64,000 nt of DNA from Vulcanimicrobium winogradskyi (GCA_003134965.1 PLDA01000002.1:1860001-1924000), one strand, 5' to 3'. Positions 33,006 through 42,091 are shown, numbered from the stretch's first letter. The notes: a model not told the origin generated them from the sequence alone. Program-made: numbers and translations.

Positions 33006-35068
33006 AGGGTGGGCTGACGACCGCGTTCGCGGTCGCCGTGCTCGGCGTCGTCGCGATCCTGATCGTGCCGCTTCCGCCGCCGCTGCTCGACACGCTGCTG
33101 GCGCTCAACGTGTTCGGCTCGGCGCTCGTGCTGCTGATCAGCCTGCGCGTCGAGGAGCCGCTGGAGTTCTCGGCCTTCGCGCCCTCGCTGCTGCTGGCGA
33201 CACTGTTTCGCCTCGCGCTCGACGTCAGCGCGACCCGGCTGATCCTGACCGACGGCCACGATCCGACCGCGGTCGGTGCGCTGATCCCGGCGTTCGGCGC
33301 GTTCGTCGTGCGCGGCAACGTCGTCGTCGGCCTGATCGTGTTCGCGATCCTGATCACGATCCAATTCGTCGTCATCGCCAGCGGCGCGCAGCGCGTCGCG
33401 GAAGTCTGCGCGCGCTTCACGCTCGACGCGATGCCCGGAAAGCAGATGGCGATCGACGCCGACCTCCACGCGGGGATGCTCGATCCCGAGCTCGCGCGGC
33501 GCAAGCGCGCACGGGTGCAGCGCGAGGCCGACTTCTACGCGGCGATGGACGGCGCGGGAAAATTTGTGAAGGGCGACGCGATCGCAGCGCTGGTCATCGT
33601 CGTGCTCAACCTGCTCGGCGGCGTTCTCGTCGGCGCGCTGTACCACGGGATGGCGCCGCTCGAGGCGGTCGAGACGTTCGCGATCCTCTCGATCGGCAAC
33701 GCGCTGCTCACCACGCTGCCGGCGTTCCTGATCTCGACGGCGATGGGGCTGATGGTGACGCGCGTCGCCGGCGACGGCGCGCTCGGCGTCGACCTCGCGG
33801 CGCAATTGCTGGCGCGACCCGACGTGCTGCGGGTCGCCGCCGCGCTGGTCTTCGCGCTGGCGTTCGTCCCGTCGTTTCCGGGGCCGTTGTTCGGATCGAT
33901 CGGGATCGTCGCGTTCGGCGGCGCGCTCCTGGCCGAGCGGCAGAAGCGCCGCCTCGACGCCGCGGCGCGTGCCGCCTACGAGCAGCGCCGGCGCGAAGCG
34001 GTACGGCGGCCCGAGACGGCGCTCGGGCTGGTCGGCGTCGACGCGCTCGCGATCGACGTCGGCGCCGACCTCTATCCTCTGCTCGTGCCGCCGAACTGCG
34101 AGGCGCTGCTCGACCGCGTCGCGGACGTTCGGCGCGCGCTCGCCGCCGAGACGGGGATCGTAATCCCCGGCGTGCGGCTGCGCGACGATCCGCTGCGCGA
34201 TCCGCGAACGTACGCGCTGCGCGTGCGCGACCGCACCGTCGCCGAAGGCGTGCTGCGGCTCGACCGGCTGATCGCGGTCGCCGCGCCCGAGTTCCTCGAC
34301 CGCGTCGGCGGTGAAGCGACGGTGGAGCCGGTCTACGGCCTGGCCGCGCGCTGGATCGTACCCGAGGAACGCGAGCGCGCGCAGTCCGCCGGTGCGCTGA
34401 CGTTCGATGCGATTTCGATCGTCGGCTCGCACCTCGCCGAAATCGCGCGCGCGCACGCGGCGGAGCTCTTCGGACGCCAGCAGCTCCAAACGCTCGTCGA
34501 GCATCTGCGCGCGTCGGTTCCATCGGTCGTGAAAGACGTCGGAACCGAAGTTCTGCCCGTCGCGGCGGCACATCGCGCGTTCGTGCACCTGCTCCGCGAG
34601 CGCGCCTGGCCGCGCGATCCGAATGCCGTATTCGAAGTGCTGGTAGACGCCGCCGCCACCACCCGCGATCCGCGCGAGCTCGCGGAAGCGGCGCGCCGCG
34701 TCATCGTCCCGCAGCAGTTGCGCCGCGACGCCACGCAGCGGCTACGTCCGCTGATCGTCGCGCCGCAGCTCGAGAGCGAGCTCGCCCGGATGTGGTCGTC
34801 CGAGGGCGGTCTCGCGCCCGATCCGCAGACCGCGCTCCACGTTCGCGAGACGATCGCGCGCTACGCCGCCGATGCGTCGTACGCGCCGCACGCGATCGTC
34901 GTCACCGCGCCGCTGCGGCCGCTGCTCGCCGACTTCCTCGAACGGACGCTCGCCGGCGTCGCGGTCTACGCCTACGCCGAGCTGCCGCCCGAGATCGCGC
35001 TGGACCCAGCCGGGATCGTCGATCTCCGGGACCCGCAGCGTAGCGTCACCGCAAGACCGGTCGCATAG
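33002..35068 (+). CDS. flhA: Flagellar export gate protein FlhA
   Basis: A 688-residue protein, GTG start overlapping flhB. N-terminal eight-helix membrane domain with LDTLLALNVFGSALVLLISL, LFRLALDVSATRLILTDG, FVVRGNVVVGLIVFAILITI, the FHIPEP-region equivalent RFTLDAMPGKQMAIDADLHAG and READFYAAMDGAGKFVKGDA. C-terminal cytosolic domain from about residue 330, with AISIVGSHLAEIARAHAAEL. It forms the nonameric export platform ring. Last gene of the flagellar cluster. Confidence 0.96.
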   Translation: MKGGLTTAFAVAVLGVVAILIVPLPPPLLDTLLALNVFGSALVLLISLRVEEPLEFSAFAPSLLLATLFRLALDVSATRLILTDGHDPTAVGALIPAFGAFVVRGNVVVGLIVFAILITIQFVVIASGAQRVAEVCARFTLDAMPGKQMAIDADLHAGMLDPELARRKRARVQREADFYAAMDGAGKFVKGDAIAALVIVVLNLLGGVLVGALYHGMAPLEAVETFAILSIGNALLTTLPAFLISTAMGLMVTRVAGDGALGVDLAAQLLARPDVLRVAAALVFALAFVPSFPGPLFGSIGIVAFGGALLAERQKRRLDAAARAAYEQRRREAVRRPETALGLVGVDALAIDVGADLYPLLVPPNCEALLDRVADVRRALAAETGIVIPGVRLRDDPLRDPRTYALRVRDRTVAEGVLRLDRLIAVAAPEFLDRVGGEATVEPVYGLAARWIVPEERERAQSAGALTFDAISIVGSHLAEIARAHAAELFGRQQLQTLVEHLRASVPSVVKDVGTEVLPVAAAHRAFVHLLRERAWPRDPNAVFEVLVDAAATTRDPRELAEAARRVIVPQQLRRDATQRLRPLIVAPQLESELARMWSSEGGLAPDPQTALHVRETIARYAADASYAPHAIVVTAPLRPLLADFLERTLAGVAVYAYAELPPEIALDPAGIVDLRDPQRSVTARPVA

Positions 35069-35143
35069 AAGGCCATGGGCCCCGCTCGCAGGGAAATGTT
35101 GACGCCGCCTCCGCGAGGCATTCGGGAGATAGAGGTTTCGCCG

Positions 35144-36595
35144 ATGGCCGTCTGGCTACGCCGTCTTGTTGTTCTGGTCGCGATCGCCATAGGCGTCTCG
35201 GCGCCGCCGGCCGGTGGCTCGACTCCGGCCACGATCAATCAACGATCACAAACGTCGATTACGGGCCATATCGCGGACGCAAGCGGCATAGCAGTTGAAG
35301 GCGCATTGATTCAGCTCTTCCCGTCCGTCGACGTACGCGGCGATAACGAGTATTTCCTCGAGACCCGTGGCACCGGGACGCTCGGTCAGTTCGCGCTACC
35401 GGGAATAAATATAGGACCGCTGAGCTCGCGGCGCCGTGTTTCCGGCCTGGAGCGATCGCCGGAGCGTGTCACTACGAGCGATATCAACGGAAACTTTGCA
35501 ATTCCGTCGGTCCTCCCTGGATACTATCTCTTGACGGCGCAGGCGCTTTCGGGCGACGGAACCACGCTGACCGCCGGCGCGCGGGTGCTGGACTTCAATG
35601 CGCGCTCCTTACGTCCCGGAGAGACTTCCTGGAAACTCAACAAGGTCGAGAAGAGTGCAGCGCCCGCGCCTTTATCGTCGCCCACCGCGATCGTGTATTA
35701 TATGACGGATCGCAATCCGAACGCGACGTCGACCCAAGAGCATCCTCGGTACTCAAACGATGTTTCGGACGGTTCTCAGCCACGTTACGGTTCCTGCGTC
35801 GTAGAGGTCGCTGGACAGCTGAAGACCCAGTGCCAAGAATTGTCCGCACGTGTCGCAATATCGAAAGCGGTTGCAGACCAAAGAAAAGCATCGCATTCTC
35901 AGCTGATCGTGTTTTCTCACGGGTTCAATGTGGACTTTACCGAGGCAATACGAGTTGCCGGAGCACTGTCAAACGGCACGCATCGCCCCGTTTTCGTATA
36001 CGATTGGGCCTCAGCAAAGACGCTACTCTACACGCCCGACGAGGATCGCGTGCGCGGAGCCCTCATAAATGATGGGCGGCAGTTCATCGAAGATCTCGCG
36101 GACGCAGTTGGCGTTCGCAACCTCGTGCTGATCGGCCACAGCATGGGCGCGAGAGCGGCTTTTCAGTTCGCGAATACCGTCACCGATAAGCACGTCGGAC
36201 ATGGCGACCGACTTGCTGGGCTCATATTTTTTGCAGGTGACGAATTTGAAACTACGGTGCGAGGTGGCTTGCATAATCTGGACCCGTCACCCAATACGGT
36301 GCTGAACTACACCTCGAGTCGCGACATTGCGTTGTTGCTTTCGCTGGCGTTTCACTTCGGAAATCAGCGTATCGGGGCCGACGTCCCAAGGATCGTGGTC
36401 GTTGATGGAATGCAGACGGTCGAGTCATCGCGAGCGCAGACCGACTGGCTTGGACACGGCTACTTTACCGATCTGGGGCTGCTCGATGACCTAAACGCCG
36501 CCTTGGATGGGACGCCGCCAGACCAACGTACGAGGACGCTGGCACCCCACACCGGTCAGAACTACTTCGACTTTTTGTCACGGCTCACACATTGA
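35144..36595 (+). CDS. Secreted alpha/beta hydrolase (DUF900-like) with Cna-B-like N-terminal domain
   Basis: A 483-residue protein. ATG 35144 has AGAGG eight bases upstream and yields a signal peptide (AVWLRRLVVLVAIAIGVSA). Residues about 35-165 resemble a carboxypeptidase-regulatory/Cna-B fold (TGHIADASGIAVEGALIQLF, SDINGNFAIPSVLPGYYLL). The hydrolase domain has LIVFSHGFNVDFTEAIRVAG and the nucleophile elbow LIGHSMGARAAFQ, as in DUF900 proteins; a late His in DWLGHGYF is a candidate catalytic base. Base composition is noticeably less G+C-rich than in the flagellar genes. Convergent with the rSAM gene, overlapping by 11 bases. Confidence 0.75.
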   Translation: MAVWLRRLVVLVAIAIGVSAPPAGGSTPATINQRSQTSITGHIADASGIAVEGALIQLFPSVDVRGDNEYFLETRGTGTLGQFALPGINIGPLSSRRRVSGLERSPERVTTSDINGNFAIPSVLPGYYLLTAQALSGDGTTLTAGARVLDFNARSLRPGETSWKLNKVEKSAAPAPLSSPTAIVYYMTDRNPNATSTQEHPRYSNDVSDGSQPRYGSCVVEVAGQLKTQCQELSARVAISKAVADQRKASHSQLIVFSHGFNVDFTEAIRVAGALSNGTHRPVFVYDWASAKTLLYTPDEDRVRGALINDGRQFIEDLADAVGVRNLVLIGHSMGARAAFQFANTVTDKHVGHGDRLAGLIFFAGDEFETTVRGGLHNLDPSPNTVLNYTSSRDIALLLSLAFHFGNQRIGADVPRIVVVDGMQTVESSRAQTDWLGHGYFTDLGLLDDLNAALDGTPPDQRTRTLAPHTGQNYFDFLSRLTH

Positions 36596-38027
36596 CGGCG
36601 ATGAACCTTCGAGCCGCTGCGAGCTTGGTCAGCAGCACTGCCGCCGCTTCGCGCGTTTCGCGCAGCGTGGTCTGGTAGCGCTCCCGCGCGTCGCCGATGT
36701 CGGCCGTGCAGAACGGGCACGTGCCGGTGCCGGCGAAGACGTGCCGGAAGCAGCCGTAGCACACGACGAGCTTCGCATCGCCGGCGTCCGCGTTGCGCGG
36801 CGTGCGATCGACGGCGAGCGCGTCCGTCGCGCGGCCGTCGAGCGTCTCGACGACGATCTCGTACTTGCCGTGATCGAACGGCTTCCCGGGCGCCGCTTCG
36901 ACCTGTCGGATGCTCTCGCGCAGGCCCTGCCGCTGTAGCTCTTGCGTGCGGTGGTGGCAGAACGGGTTGTTCCCCGGTTTTCCGAGCAGGCTGTGCGCCA
37001 TCCAGGTGCAGCCGCCGCGGCAGACGTCCTTGTAGTAGCAGGTCCCGCAGAATCCCCACTGCGGATCGCGGCGCTCCCGCGAGAACGACAGCTCCGGCGT
37101 GTCGAGCCAGATCGTCGTCAGGTCGAGCTCGCGCACGTTGCCGCCGGCGTACGCGTCGGTCGGGAGCGACGGGCAGCCCTTCACGGTGCCGTCGGCCTCG
37201 ATCCCGATCGTGTTCTGCCCGCCCAGGCACCCCTCGTAGTGGATCGTCTCCCAACCGTTGCCGCGCAGCTCGCCTTCGTACGGCCCGAAATACCCGATGT
37301 TGTTGCCGATCTGCAGCAGCACGCCGCTGCGCGCCGCGCGGTGGAAGAGCGCCGAGAGCTTGGGCATCAGCTCGAGCATGCGGTGGGGCTGCAGGATCAT
37401 CTCCGGATGATCGCCGGCGCGCCCCATCGGCACGGTCAGTTGCAGCTGCCAGTTCTTCGCGCCGGCCGCGATCACGACGTCGAGCACGTCGTCGAGCTGG
37501 TCGAGCACCGTCGCGCTGATCTGCGTGTTGACGCTGGTCACCACGCCGTGCTCGCGCAAGCGCTCCAGCGACGCGACGGCGGCGTCGAACGATCCGCGCA
37601 CGCCGCGCAGCTCGTCGTGCAGCTCACGCGTGCCGTCGATCGAGATCCCCGCGGCCCGCAGTCCGGCCTCGACCGCCAGGCGGATGCGTTGAGCGTTCAG
37701 GTTGCGCCCACCGCTCTGCATCGTGCACTGCATCCCGGCAGCGGTGACCGCCGCGATGATCTGCGCGAAGTCGCGGCGCAGGTACGCCTCGCCGCCAATG
37801 AGCGTCACCTCGCGCGTGCCGAGCGCGGCCAGCTCGGCGACGATCCCGAGGCACTCCTCGGTCGTCAGCTCGCTCGGGCGCGCTTTGCCCGCGCGCGACC
37901 CGCAGTGTCCGCACTTGAGGTCGCACGCGAGCGTGATCTCCCAGACGGCGTGTACGGGACGCGACGCCGAGCGGTCGAGCCGCGTGAGAAAGCGGTTCGG
38001 TGTGGTCCCGTCCGCCGCGACGGTCAC
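36585..38027 (-). CDS. Radical SAM/SPASM maturase, partner of GDL-motif protein
   Basis: A 480-residue enzyme, GTG start overlapping the upstream gene by four bases. The radical SAM cluster motif is CDLKCGHC (Cys35, 39, 42), with VTLIGGEAYLR as the GGE motif. The C-terminal SPASM domain shows CLGGQNTIGIEADGTVKGCP and GFCGTCYYKDVCRGGC for two auxiliary clusters. A further zinc-ribbon-like pair, CYGC (423/426) and CPFC (437/440), extends the C-terminus. SPASM enzymes of this type commonly modify ribosomal peptides; the coupled small protein is the obvious candidate substrate. Confidence 0.88.
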   Translation of the reverse strand: MTVAADGTTPNRFLTRLDRSASRPVHAVWEITLACDLKCGHCGSRAGKARPSELTTEECLGIVAELAALGTREVTLIGGEAYLRRDFAQIIAAVTAAGMQCTMQSGGRNLNAQRIRLAVEAGLRAAGISIDGTRELHDELRGVRGSFDAAVASLERLREHGVVTSVNTQISATVLDQLDDVLDVVIAAGAKNWQLQLTVPMGRAGDHPEMILQPHRMLELMPKLSALFHRAARSGVLLQIGNNIGYFGPYEGELRGNGWETIHYEGCLGGQNTIGIEADGTVKGCPSLPTDAYAGGNVRELDLTTIWLDTPELSFSRERRDPQWGFCGTCYYKDVCRGGCTWMAHSLLGKPGNNPFCHHRTQELQRQGLRESIRQVEAAPGKPFDHGKYEIVVETLDGRATDALAVDRTPRNADAGDAKLVVCYGCFRHVFAGTGTCPFCTADIGDARERYQTTLRETREAAAVLLTKLAAARRFIAVNV

Positions 38028-38329
38028 CCCGGCGGCGGCTGATCCTTCTTCGCGTGCGCGGCGCGCAGCTCGGCGATCTTCTGCTCGAGCGCGCTCAGCG
38101 CGTTGCGGACTTCGTGCACTTCGTGACCCGCGACGTCCGAAAAGTGCGCCTTCGCGCCCTCGGCCGCGGCCGCCACCTCGACGCCCTCTTGCTTCGCCCC
38201 GCGGGCGATCGCCGTGCGCGCTGCGTCGGCGATGTGCTCCATCTCGTGGAGGTCACCCCGTTTGACCGCATCCCAGATCGCCGGACCGTACGGCGGCACC
38301 GGACCGCGGGATTCTTCGTTCTCAGCCAT
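38024..38329 (-). CDS. Small GDL-motif (DUF1843-like) protein, candidate rSAM substrate
   Basis: A 101-residue protein from ATG 38329. It contains PPYGPAIWDAVKRGDLHEME (residues 12-31), matching the PPYGPxIxxAIxxGDLxxM pattern of DUF1843-type peptides, with GDL at 25-27. The remainder is a charged helix (NALSALEQKIAELRAAHAKK) ending QPPPG. No cysteines, so any modification would not be a thioether to Cys. TGA overlaps the GTG of the radical SAM gene (GTGA), implying coupled translation. Substrate status is inference. Confidence 0.7.
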   Translation of the reverse strand: MAENEESRGPVPPYGPAIWDAVKRGDLHEMEHIADAARTAIARGAKQEGVEVAAAAEGAKAHFSDVAGHEVHEVRNALSALEQKIAELRAAHAKKDQPPPG

Positions 38330-38439
38330 GGCCGGATCGTAGCAAGAGAAGCCAGGCGGGGCAAGCGGCACGCCGAAACGGGCCGGCGTAGTCTGGGCGG
38401 GCGGTGCAACATCGAGGCGGTGGTCCGGTAGGAGGCGGC

Positions 38440-39213
38440 GTGAACGCGCTGCCGGCAGAGGCGGAGACGCTCGTTTCGCGGATCGAGTCGATGCTGGCAC
38501 AGGCCGAGCAGCTCTTGGCCTCCGGTGGTAGCGACGAGGCGGCCTACGCGCTGCGGGAGACCGAGCGCCGGTATCTGCCCGACACGCTCAAGGCGTACGA
38601 GGACATCCCGCCGGCGCGCCGCGACGTGACCGCCGCCGAGATGCTGGTCGAGCAACTTCGCCTGCTCGAACGCGCGACCGCGCAGCGGCTCGCGCTGCTG
38701 GCCGAGACCGCCGAGACGGCGCTGGCCGCCAACGGCGCCTTTCTCACCGAGCGGTTCGGCACGCTCGACACGCTGCCCGAAACGGCACCGGTCGTGATCG
38801 ATCCGGCGAACGCGCCGCCGGCGACGCTCGTACGTCGCGTCCTGGAGCGACTCGAGGGGGAGCCCGGCACCGATCCGATCGTCATCCTCGAACGCGCGGC
38901 GGTCCGGCTCGCCGCTGCCTTCCCGAACATCGTCACGGTGCGGCGCGCCGGCTTGCTGGGGCGCGGCCCGGTCGAACAGGTCGCGCTCGACGTTCCGCGC
39001 CCCGACGATCTCCTGCGCTACGCGCTGGAGCGCACGCGGCAGGGTCACGTCCAGGCGACGGTAACGCGCTTCTTGCGCGGGATCAAGAACAAGACGATCG
39101 CGGTCGACGTCGGCGAATGGACGCAGGGCCTGATCGCCGATCTCGGCGCCTACGTCGAACGCGAACGCGGCGCGCGCGAACTCCTCACCCGGCTTTTCAG
39201 GGAGACACGATGA
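38440..39213 (+). CDS. Hypothetical protein of the TelA/YbjQ operon
   Basis: A 257-residue protein. GTG 38440 has AGGAGG five bases upstream. The N-terminal half is helical (SRIESMLAQAEQLLASGGSD, AEMLVEQLRLLERATAQRLA). The C-terminal half has IVTVRRAGLLGRGPVEQVAL and FLRGIKNKTIAVDVGEWTQG. I do not recognise the family, though helical partners of TelA-type proteins are common. It overlaps the tandem YbjQ gene by four bases and opens an operon ending in telA. Divergent from the GDL-peptide gene, 110 bases away. Confidence 0.6.
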   Translation: MNALPAEAETLVSRIESMLAQAEQLLASGGSDEAAYALRETERRYLPDTLKAYEDIPPARRDVTAAEMLVEQLRLLERATAQRLALLAETAETALAANGAFLTERFGTLDTLPETAPVVIDPANAPPATLVRRVLERLEGEPGTDPIVILERAAVRLAAAFPNIVTVRRAGLLGRGPVEQVALDVPRPDDLLRYALERTRQGHVQATVTRFLRGIKNKTIAVDVGEWTQGLIADLGAYVERERGARELLTRLFRETR

Positions 39214-40064
39214 GCTTCTTCGGTATCGGACAGAAGAATCAGCAGCAGTCGGATGTGCGGACGACGACGGGCGGCGTCCCGCTCGACGCGGTTTCGCGCC
39301 TGCGGCGGATGCGCGGCGAAGGCGGCACACCGCTCTTCACCAGCGACCTCTCCGTGTCGGAGTTCGTGCTGCTCGAGCAGATGGGATGGCGGCCGCTGGG
39401 GCTCGTCCTGGGCAGCTCGATCTACCACGTCGGAATCCAGTACGGTAACTTCTACCAGAACCAGGAGCTGCCGTATCTCACCGCCGCGATGTACGAGGCG
39501 CGCGACCTCGCGATGAGCCGGATGGAAGAAGAAGCCGACGTGCTCGGCGCCGACGGGATCGTCGGCGTTGCGCTCGAGGTCGGCGGCTACGCGTGGGCCG
39601 AGAACGCGCTCGAGTTCACCGCGATCGGTACGGCGGTAAAGGCGCCGGGCGAAGAGTCGTGGCGCACCCGCGACGGTAAGCCGTTCACCTCGGACTTCTC
39701 GGTGCAGGACTTCTACAAGCTGGTCACCTCGACGGGGTACGTGCCGCGCGAGCTCGTCCTGGGCAACTGCGTTTACCACATCGCGCACCAGGGCTTCGCG
39801 CAGGCGATGCGCACGCTCGGAACGAACGTCGAGCTGCAGAACTACACCGAAGCGATCTACGACGCGCGCGAGCTCGCGATGAGTCGGATGCAGGCCGAAG
39901 CCGAGACGCACGGGGCGGACGGCATCATTGGGATGCAGATCGTCGAGAAGACGCACATCTGGAATCCGCACGTGATCGAGTTCATGGCGATCGGCACGTC
40001 GGTCGAGAAGCGCGGCGAACCGAAGACCGTGCCGCTGACGTTCCAAGTCGGGTTGAACGACTGA
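39210..40064 (+). CDS. Tandem YbjQ-like (heavy-metal-binding family) protein
   Basis: A 284-residue protein with GGAG six bases upstream of ATG. Two internal repeats of about 120 residues: FTSDLSVSEFVLLEQMGWRP ... ARDLAMSRMEEEADVLGADG and FTSDFSVQDFYKLVTSTGYV ... ARELAMSRMQAEAETHGADG. Each ends with GIVGVALEV or GIIGMQIV, the YbjQ/UPF0145 signature. Function of the family is unknown; it forms oligomeric rings. Located in a telA operon. Confidence 0.8.
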   Translation: MSFFGIGQKNQQQSDVRTTTGGVPLDAVSRLRRMRGEGGTPLFTSDLSVSEFVLLEQMGWRPLGLVLGSSIYHVGIQYGNFYQNQELPYLTAAMYEARDLAMSRMEEEADVLGADGIVGVALEVGGYAWAENALEFTAIGTAVKAPGEESWRTRDGKPFTSDFSVQDFYKLVTSTGYVPRELVLGNCVYHIAHQGFAQAMRTLGTNVELQNYTEAIYDARELAMSRMQAEAETHGADGIIGMQIVEKTHIWNPHVIEFMAIGTSVEKRGEPKTVPLTFQVGLND

Positions 40065-40068
40065 CGCG

Positions 40069-40266
40069 GTGGAAGGCTCAGGAGATCTCTTCGGCGGGAT
40101 CGGCGAGTTCTTCGGCGGGCTGTCCGAGGCCGCCAAAGGCGGCGCGAAAGTTGCCGCCGCCGCCGCAGCAGCAGCATCCGCACGCGGCGCCGAGGGCGGC
40201 GAGCCGCCGGTCCACGACCGGTACCTCGCCGGCGGCCGGCGCGCGCTGAACATCAACGACATCTAA
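40069..40266 (+). CDS. Small Gly/Ala-rich protein in telA operon
   Basis: A 65-residue protein from GTG 40069, five bases after the YbjQ-like stop. It has GGIGEFFGGLSEAAKGGAKV, a run of alanines, and ends ALNINDI. The amphipathic Ala/Gly helix might be membrane-active or a linker. No family recognised; support is operon position and clean frame between two real genes. Confidence 0.5.
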   Translation: MEGSGDLFGGIGEFFGGLSEAAKGGAKVAAAAAAAASARGAEGGEPPVHDRYLAGGRRALNINDI

Positions 40267-40280
40267 AGCAGAGAAGAACG

Positions 40281-41450
40281 ATGCCCGACGACACGCTGCA
40301 ACCGCCGATGCTCACCCCGCCCCAAGCCGTCGCGCCGGTCGCGGTCGCGGATGCGATCGGGAAGGTTCCCGTCCCCATCGACGAGCGGGCGAAGCTCGAC
40401 GAACAGGCCGCGCAGATCGCGAAAGAACTCGCGACGCTGCCGCTGGAGAGCGATGCGTATAAAGAGCGCGTTCGCGCGCTCGAAGCGCTCGCGAACACGG
40501 AGATCGAGCGGTCGGCGAGCGTCTCGAACCGCATGCTCGACCGGCCGACGCGCGCGATGGCGACGCTCGGCGAAGGCGCACCGGTCGCGAAGACGCTGCT
40601 CGAGCTGCGCGGGACGATCGAAAAGCTCGACCCCTCGCATCAAGGCGACTTGTTCTCGCCGAAAAAACTGCTCGGCGTGCTGCCGTTCGGCAACAAGCTG
40701 CGCGACTATTTCCGAGGGTACGAGTCCTCGCAGTCGCACCTGAACGCGGTCATCGAAGCGCTGCGCCGCGGCAAGGACGAGTTGCTGCGCGATAACGCCG
40801 CGATCGAGCAGGAAAAGGCGACGATGTGGAGCTTGATGGGAGTGCTCGAGAAGCACGGGTATCTCGCTCGCGCGCTCGGCGACGCCGTCGAGCGCGAGGT
40901 CGATGCGCTGCAGCCGTCCGATCCCGACCGCGCGCGCGCGTTGCAGGAAGAAGTCCTGTTCGCGGCCCGGCAGAAGCAGCAGGACATCGCGACGCAGCTC
41001 GCGGTCAACGTTCAGGGCTACATGGCGCTCGACTTGATCAAGCGCAACAACGCCGAGCTCGTCAAGGGCGTCGACCGCGCGACGACGACGACCGTCGCGG
41101 CGCTGAGGGTCGCGATCACCGTGGCCCAAGCGGTCGCGAACCAGAAGCTGGTGCTCGATCAGATCGACGCGATGAAGTCGACGACGTCGAATCTCATCCT
41201 GTCCACCTCGCAGGTGCTGCGCCAGAACGCGACGCGCATCCAGGAGGGGGCGACGAGTCCGGCGATCGACGTCGACAAGCTCAAGGAAGCGTTCGCAAAC
41301 GTTCGCGCGACGATCGACGGGATGGCCGACTACCGCATCAAGGCGCTCGCGTCGATGGAGCAGACCACCGACGCGCTCAGCGAAGAGGTCGGCAAGGCGA
41401 AGGCGTATCTGACCGCGCGCCGCGACGTCGCGGCGCTACCCGGCGATTAG
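40281..41450 (+). CDS. telA: Toxic anion resistance protein TelA/KlaA family
   Basis: A 389-residue all-helical protein. Family blocks: VRALEALANTEIERSASVSN, NRMLDRPTRAM, LRGTIEKLDPSHQGDLF, FFG-type LGVLPFGNKLRDYFRGYES, LNAVIEALRRGKDELLRDNA and LKEAFANVRATIDGMADYR. TelA proteins are linked to tellurite and other envelope stress, though the biochemical activity is unknown. Normal family length. Last gene of the four-gene operon, converging on a Fur-family gene with a 4-base overlap. Confidence 0.9.
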   Translation: MPDDTLQPPMLTPPQAVAPVAVADAIGKVPVPIDERAKLDEQAAQIAKELATLPLESDAYKERVRALEALANTEIERSASVSNRMLDRPTRAMATLGEGAPVAKTLLELRGTIEKLDPSHQGDLFSPKKLLGVLPFGNKLRDYFRGYESSQSHLNAVIEALRRGKDELLRDNAAIEQEKATMWSLMGVLEKHGYLARALGDAVEREVDALQPSDPDRARALQEEVLFAARQKQQDIATQLAVNVQGYMALDLIKRNNAELVKGVDRATTTTVAALRVAITVAQAVANQKLVLDQIDAMKSTTSNLILSTSQVLRQNATRIQEGATSPAIDVDKLKEAFANVRATIDGMADYRIKALASMEQTTDALSEEVGKAKAYLTARRDVAALPGD

Positions 41451-41890
41451 CTCAGGCCGATGCCGTTGCGCGCCAGGCCCGCGCAGCGCGCGCACCGGCC
41501 GGTGATCACCATCGCTGCGTCGACGCCGCTGTAGCGGTGGTCTTGCGCGACCGCGAGTGCGATCGAGACCACTTGCGGCGCCGGGACGTTCACGATCTCA
41601 CCGCACGCGAGACAGACCAGATGGTGGTGCTTGTCGAGCGCGGCCTCGTAGCGCGCCGCGCCCCCGTGCGCGAAGACTTGAACGAGTCCGATCGCGCGCA
41701 AGATGTCGAGCGTCCGGTAGATCGTTCCTAGGCTGACGGCCGGTAGCTCGGCCCGGACGCGTTCGTGGATCGCCTCGGCGGTCAGATGTGCGCCGTCTTC
41801 GAGCGCACGCAGGATCGCGGCACGCTGCTTCGTCAAGCGATAGCGCGTTTGAAGGAGTCCTGCATCGACCCCCTTGCCGTCGGTCACCAT
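41447..41890 (-). CDS. Fur-family metal-dependent regulator
   Basis: A 147-residue protein. Winged helix: YRLTKQRAAILRALEDGAHL and LGTIYRTLDILRAIGLVQVF. Metal site: KHHHLVCLACGEIVNV with two Cys and CARCAG near the C-terminus, together a CxxC...CxxC structural zinc site. It could be Fur, Zur or PerR; the sensor-site residues do not settle it. A candidate regulator of the adjacent convergent telA operon or of unlinked genes. Confidence 0.88.
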   Translation of the reverse strand: MVTDGKGVDAGLLQTRYRLTKQRAAILRALEDGAHLTAEAIHERVRAELPAVSLGTIYRTLDILRAIGLVQVFAHGGAARYEAALDKHHHLVCLACGEIVNVPAPQVVSIALAVAQDHRYSGVDAAMVITGRCARCAGLARNGIGLS

Positions 41891-41948
41891 GCACCCTCCG
41901 CGCGTCCGGTCCGTCGCTCCTGATGAGGCCCGACGACCTCAACGCCGT

Positions 41949-41977
41949 TTGACGCTGTCCGGCCCCCATGCTACGAT
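41949..41977 (+). promoter_or_regulatory. Sigma-70-type promoter upstream of secDF
   Basis: TTGACG (41949-41954) and TACGAT (41972-41977) with a 17-base spacer. The start would be near 41985, about 110 bases before secD, with a dispersed repeat in the leader. Confidence 0.55.
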
Positions 41978-42007
41978 CCGGGGGTTCTCCCCTTCCCCGC
42001 CCTTCGA

Positions 42008-42025
42008 CCCTTCGACAGGCTCAGG
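42008..42025. repeat. Dispersed repeat copy (inverted)
   Basis: CCCTTCGACAGGCTCAGG, the reverse complement of the core seen at 14779, followed by ACGAGCTCAGG. It lies in the secD leader. Confidence 0.75.
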
Positions 42026-42091
42026 ACGAGCTCAGGTAAGGCCTCTCAAGAATGACACCTCCCGTCGACGTCGGGGCTAGTAGTACGGTAC

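Noticed and set aside
18127..35068. A virulence-type (non-flagellar) type III secretion system
   Set aside because: Rod and hook-like proteins, FliE and FliN are present and no secretin or needle gene is seen, so a flagellum is more likely.
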